A stretch of DNA of 7,712 nucleotides, from contig CALGMC010000165.1 of NCBI GenBank assembly GCA_937959145.1, positions 1-7,712 of the forward strand, in the 5' to 3' direction. Source of the DNA: an uncultured Chlorobiales bacterium. GTDB lineage: Bacteria; Bacteroidota; Chlorobiia; Chlorobiales; Thermochlorobacteraceae. The notes below the pieces were generated by a model. The model was not told the DNA's origin and made no database searches. It saw only the letters and a list, made by a program, of their open reading frames with translations. Of this stretch, positions 6,077 to 7,712 are shown piece after piece (the stretch's first letter is position 1; each line of letters starts with the position of its first letter). A program made the position numbers and the translations under genes.

Positions 6077-7222
6077 ATGCAAAAAGAGCGATTCAGCATC
6101 GGCATTGAAGAGGAGTATCAAATTGTTGACCCTCATACGCGCGAACTCAAAAGCCAAATTCAACAAATCTTATCCGAAGACGGCTCAAAACTGCTTAAAG
6201 AGCGCGTCAAGCCTGAAATGCACCAATCCGTTGTTGAAGTCGGAACAGGCGTTTGTGCAAATATCCAAGAAGCCCGCGAAGATTTAGTTGGGTTGCGCAC
6301 CGACCTTGCCAAACTTGCCATTCGCAAGGGTTTCCGAATCGTCGCCGCTTCAACGCACCCGTTCTCGGATTGGAAAGTGCAGGACATTACCGACCACGAC
6401 CGCTATCACGGCTTAGTCAATGACTTGCAAGACATTGCCCGCGCCAATCTCATTTTTGGATTGCACGTTCACATCGGCATCGCCGATAAAGAAGCGCAAA
6501 TTGAAGTCATGAATCAAATGCGCTACCTTCTGCCGCATATTCTCGCACTCACAACCAGTTCCCCTTTCTGGCTTGGCAGACCGACGGGGCTTTTCTCATG
6601 GCGCACCCAAGTCTTCAAAAGTTTTCCGCGCACTGGCATTCCCGACCTGTTTCACTCTGCTTCCGACTTCGACGACTATGTCAAACTGCTCATCAAAACC
6701 GGCTGTATTGACAACGGAAAGAAAATTTGGTGGGATATTCGTCCGCACCCGTTCTTCGACACGATTGAAATTCGAATCTGCGATATTCCGACGCGCGTTG
6801 ATGAATCAATCGCTGTTGCCGCGCTCATTCAAGCCACCGCAAAAACGCTCTACGACCTTTATCGCCGCAACATGCAGTTCAAAGGTTACAGCCGTGCATT
6901 GATTGAAGAGAATAAATTTTTGGCGGCGCGCTATGGCTTAACCGGGCAACTCATCGATTTCAGCAAAAAGCAAAAAGTGAGCACACCCGATTTGATTCTC
7001 GAAATGCTCCGCTTCGTCGATAATGCCGTCGAGGAATTAGGCTCTCGCCATGAAATCAATACCATCTACAAAATCTTGGAACACGGCACCAGCGCACGCA
7101 AACAGTTGGAAGTCTATCACAAAACAGGCGACATTAAAGCCGTCGTTGACTTTCTCATCAAGGAAACCTTAGTCGGTTTGCCTGTTGAATTACCCCAAGA
7201 AACCGCGCCGAAAGTCGCATAA
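6077..7222 (+). CDS. ybdK: YbdK-type carboxylate-amine ligase (GCS2 family)
   Basis: This 381-aa protein matches the glutamate-cysteine ligase type 2/YbdK family, usual length about 370-380 aa, so it is complete. Family members use ATP to join a carboxylate such as glutamate to an amine, via an acyl phosphate; E. coli YbdK has only weak glutamate-cysteine ligase activity. Motifs seen are SIGIEEEYQ (7-15), with acidic residues expected to bind metal-ATP; EMHQSVVEVGTG (47-58); the histidine motif FGLHVHIGI (127-135); and WWDIRPHPFFDTIEIRICD (218-236). It is cytoplasmic. GGAG at 6066-6069, 7 nt before ATG, fixes the start. It is preceded by its own candidate promoter and ended by a strong hairpin. 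Glutathione synthesis is possible, but no second-step gene is present, so the real substrate is unknown. Confidence 0.88.
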   Translation: MQKERFSIGIEEEYQIVDPHTRELKSQIQQILSEDGSKLLKERVKPEMHQSVVEVGTGVCANIQEAREDLVGLRTDLAKLAIRKGFRIVAASTHPFSDWKVQDITDHDRYHGLVNDLQDIARANLIFGLHVHIGIADKEAQIEVMNQMRYLLPHILALTTSSPFWLGRPTGLFSWRTQVFKSFPRTGIPDLFHSASDFDDYVKLLIKTGCIDNGKKIWWDIRPHPFFDTIEIRICDIPTRVDESIAVAALIQATAKTLYDLYRRNMQFKGYSRALIEENKFLAARYGLTGQLIDFSKKQKVSTPDLILEMLRFVDNAVEELGSRHEINTIYKILEHGTSARKQLEVYHKTGDIKAVVDFLIKETLVGLPVELPQETAPKVA

Positions 7223-7234
7223 TCATGGTAATGC

Positions 7235-7281
7235 AGAGCGTTAAGAGTTACAGGCACTTAACGCTCTCAATTCTTCTTTTT
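7235..7281 (+). terminator. Intrinsic terminator between convergent genes
   Basis: AGAGCGTTAAG (7235-7245) and CTTAACGCTCT (7257-7267) form a perfect 11-bp stem with an 11-nt loop, followed by a T-rich tract (TTCTTCTTTTT, 7271-7281). It lies 12 nt after the ligase stop. On the minus strand the same stem is not followed by a T-run, so it may stop lptE transcripts less efficiently. Confidence 0.85.
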
Positions 7282-7283
7282 GA

Positions 7284-7712
7284 TTACCACCCCGAGAGCA
7301 CTTCGTTGACGAGCAAATCTGTAAGTTGATTGCTTGCCGCCTGAATCGCTGCGTTTCTCCCTTGCAGGCTACCCACAGCGTAATCTTCAAATCCGCTCAA
7401 GGTTTTCTGAAAGAGTTTCTTGCCTTTGACCAAGTCGCGATAAGTAACTTGAACATTGATGGTCAGACGGTTGCGCGTTGCGCGTTCATTTGTGCCACTG
7501 ACAACGCTCGGCGCGTCAGTAACAGAGGTAATGACGGCTTCAATGACAGAGTTTGCGGCGGCACGATTTTGCTCAATAATGAGCGGCGTTTGCGCTTGAA
7601 TTTTCTCCGTCGTGGCTTGCGTCAAGTTTTCACGAAGCAATGGAATCCCACTTCGCGATTCATCGCCGAAAACAGGAATTGCAATCGTTTTAACATGGGG
7701 CGGCAACGCATT
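7284..7712 (-). CDS. lptE: LptE, outer-membrane LPS-assembly lipoprotein (5' part missing)
   Basis: Read on the minus strand, 142 codons remain, beginning NALPPHVKTIAIPVFGDES and ending at TAA (7286-7284). The frame is open to the window edge, so the signal peptide and lipobox Cys lie beyond 7712. The TTG at 7706 should not be read as a start; it is the Leu of the conserved 'LPPHVKTIAIPVF' strand that follows the lipid anchor in Bacteroidota/Chlorobiota LptE. The rest fits the family: a helix with LRENLTQATTEKI, strands IEAVITSVTD and RNRLTINVQVTYRDL, and a final helix AAIQAASNQLTDLLVNEVL. LptE plugs the LptD barrel and helps place lipopolysaccharide in the outer leaflet. It converges on the ligase gene and shares its hairpin. 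Identification rests on motif memory. Confidence 0.78.
   Translation of the reverse strand, partial: NALPPHVKTIAIPVFGDESRSGIPLLRENLTQATTEKIQAQTPLIIEQNRAAANSVIEAVITSVTDAPSVVSGTNERATRNRLTINVQVTYRDLVKGKKLFQKTLSGFEDYAVGSLQGRNAAIQAASNQLTDLLVNEVLSGW

Overview
The window looks like chromosomal DNA from the Bacteroidota/Chlorobiota group, perhaps a Chloroherpeton-like lineage. The LptE has the 'LPPHVKTIAIPVF' opening typical of that group. One lipoprotein gene contains a block resembling DUF6175, a family I associate with Bacteroidota. Two promoter candidates fit the Bacteroidota TAnnTTTG -7 element better than a sigma-70 -10 box. GC is roughly 45-50% in hand-counted stretches. The species cannot be named from the sequence alone. 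No phage, IS, CRISPR or RNA genes were seen.

Layout. Positions 3-1010 (minus) encode an inner-membrane-anchored TonB-like protein with an AgmX/PglI C-terminal domain. A 247-bp divergent regulatory region (1011-1257) separates it from a plus-strand block. That region holds four exact 11-bp-spaced GTCAA direct repeats (1107-1150), resembling an OmpR/PhoB-type operator. A -7 element (1158-1165) follows immediately. The block (1258-4383) is a tightly coupled four-gene operon: an exported FlgT/LpoB-like protein, a DUF4160 protein, a DUF2442 protein, and an LPP20-type lipoprotein with an Ig-like insert. Junctions are a 2-bp gap, a 4-bp ATGA overlap and a 4-bp ATGA overlap.

From 4531 to 5985 lies a soluble diguanylate cyclase with two PAS-like domains, an intact GGEEF active site and an RxxD inhibitory site. 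It is followed at 6077-7222 by a YbdK-type carboxylate-amine ligase with its own candidate promoter. A strong 11-bp hairpin and T-rich tract (7235-7281) end this gene. The last gene, lptE (minus, 7284-7712), converges on that terminator and runs off the right edge without its signal peptide.

How they fit together. The first operon and the divergent TonB-like gene look like a co-regulated cell-envelope module. It would have two exported or outer-membrane proteins and one energy-transducer-like protein, with a likely response-regulator operator between them. The most unusual elements are the operator array and the AT-richer (about 39% GC) DUF4160-DUF2442 pair embedded in an otherwise envelope-related operon. 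The lptE fragment also concerns the outer membrane, while the cyclic-di-GMP and ligase genes look independent.
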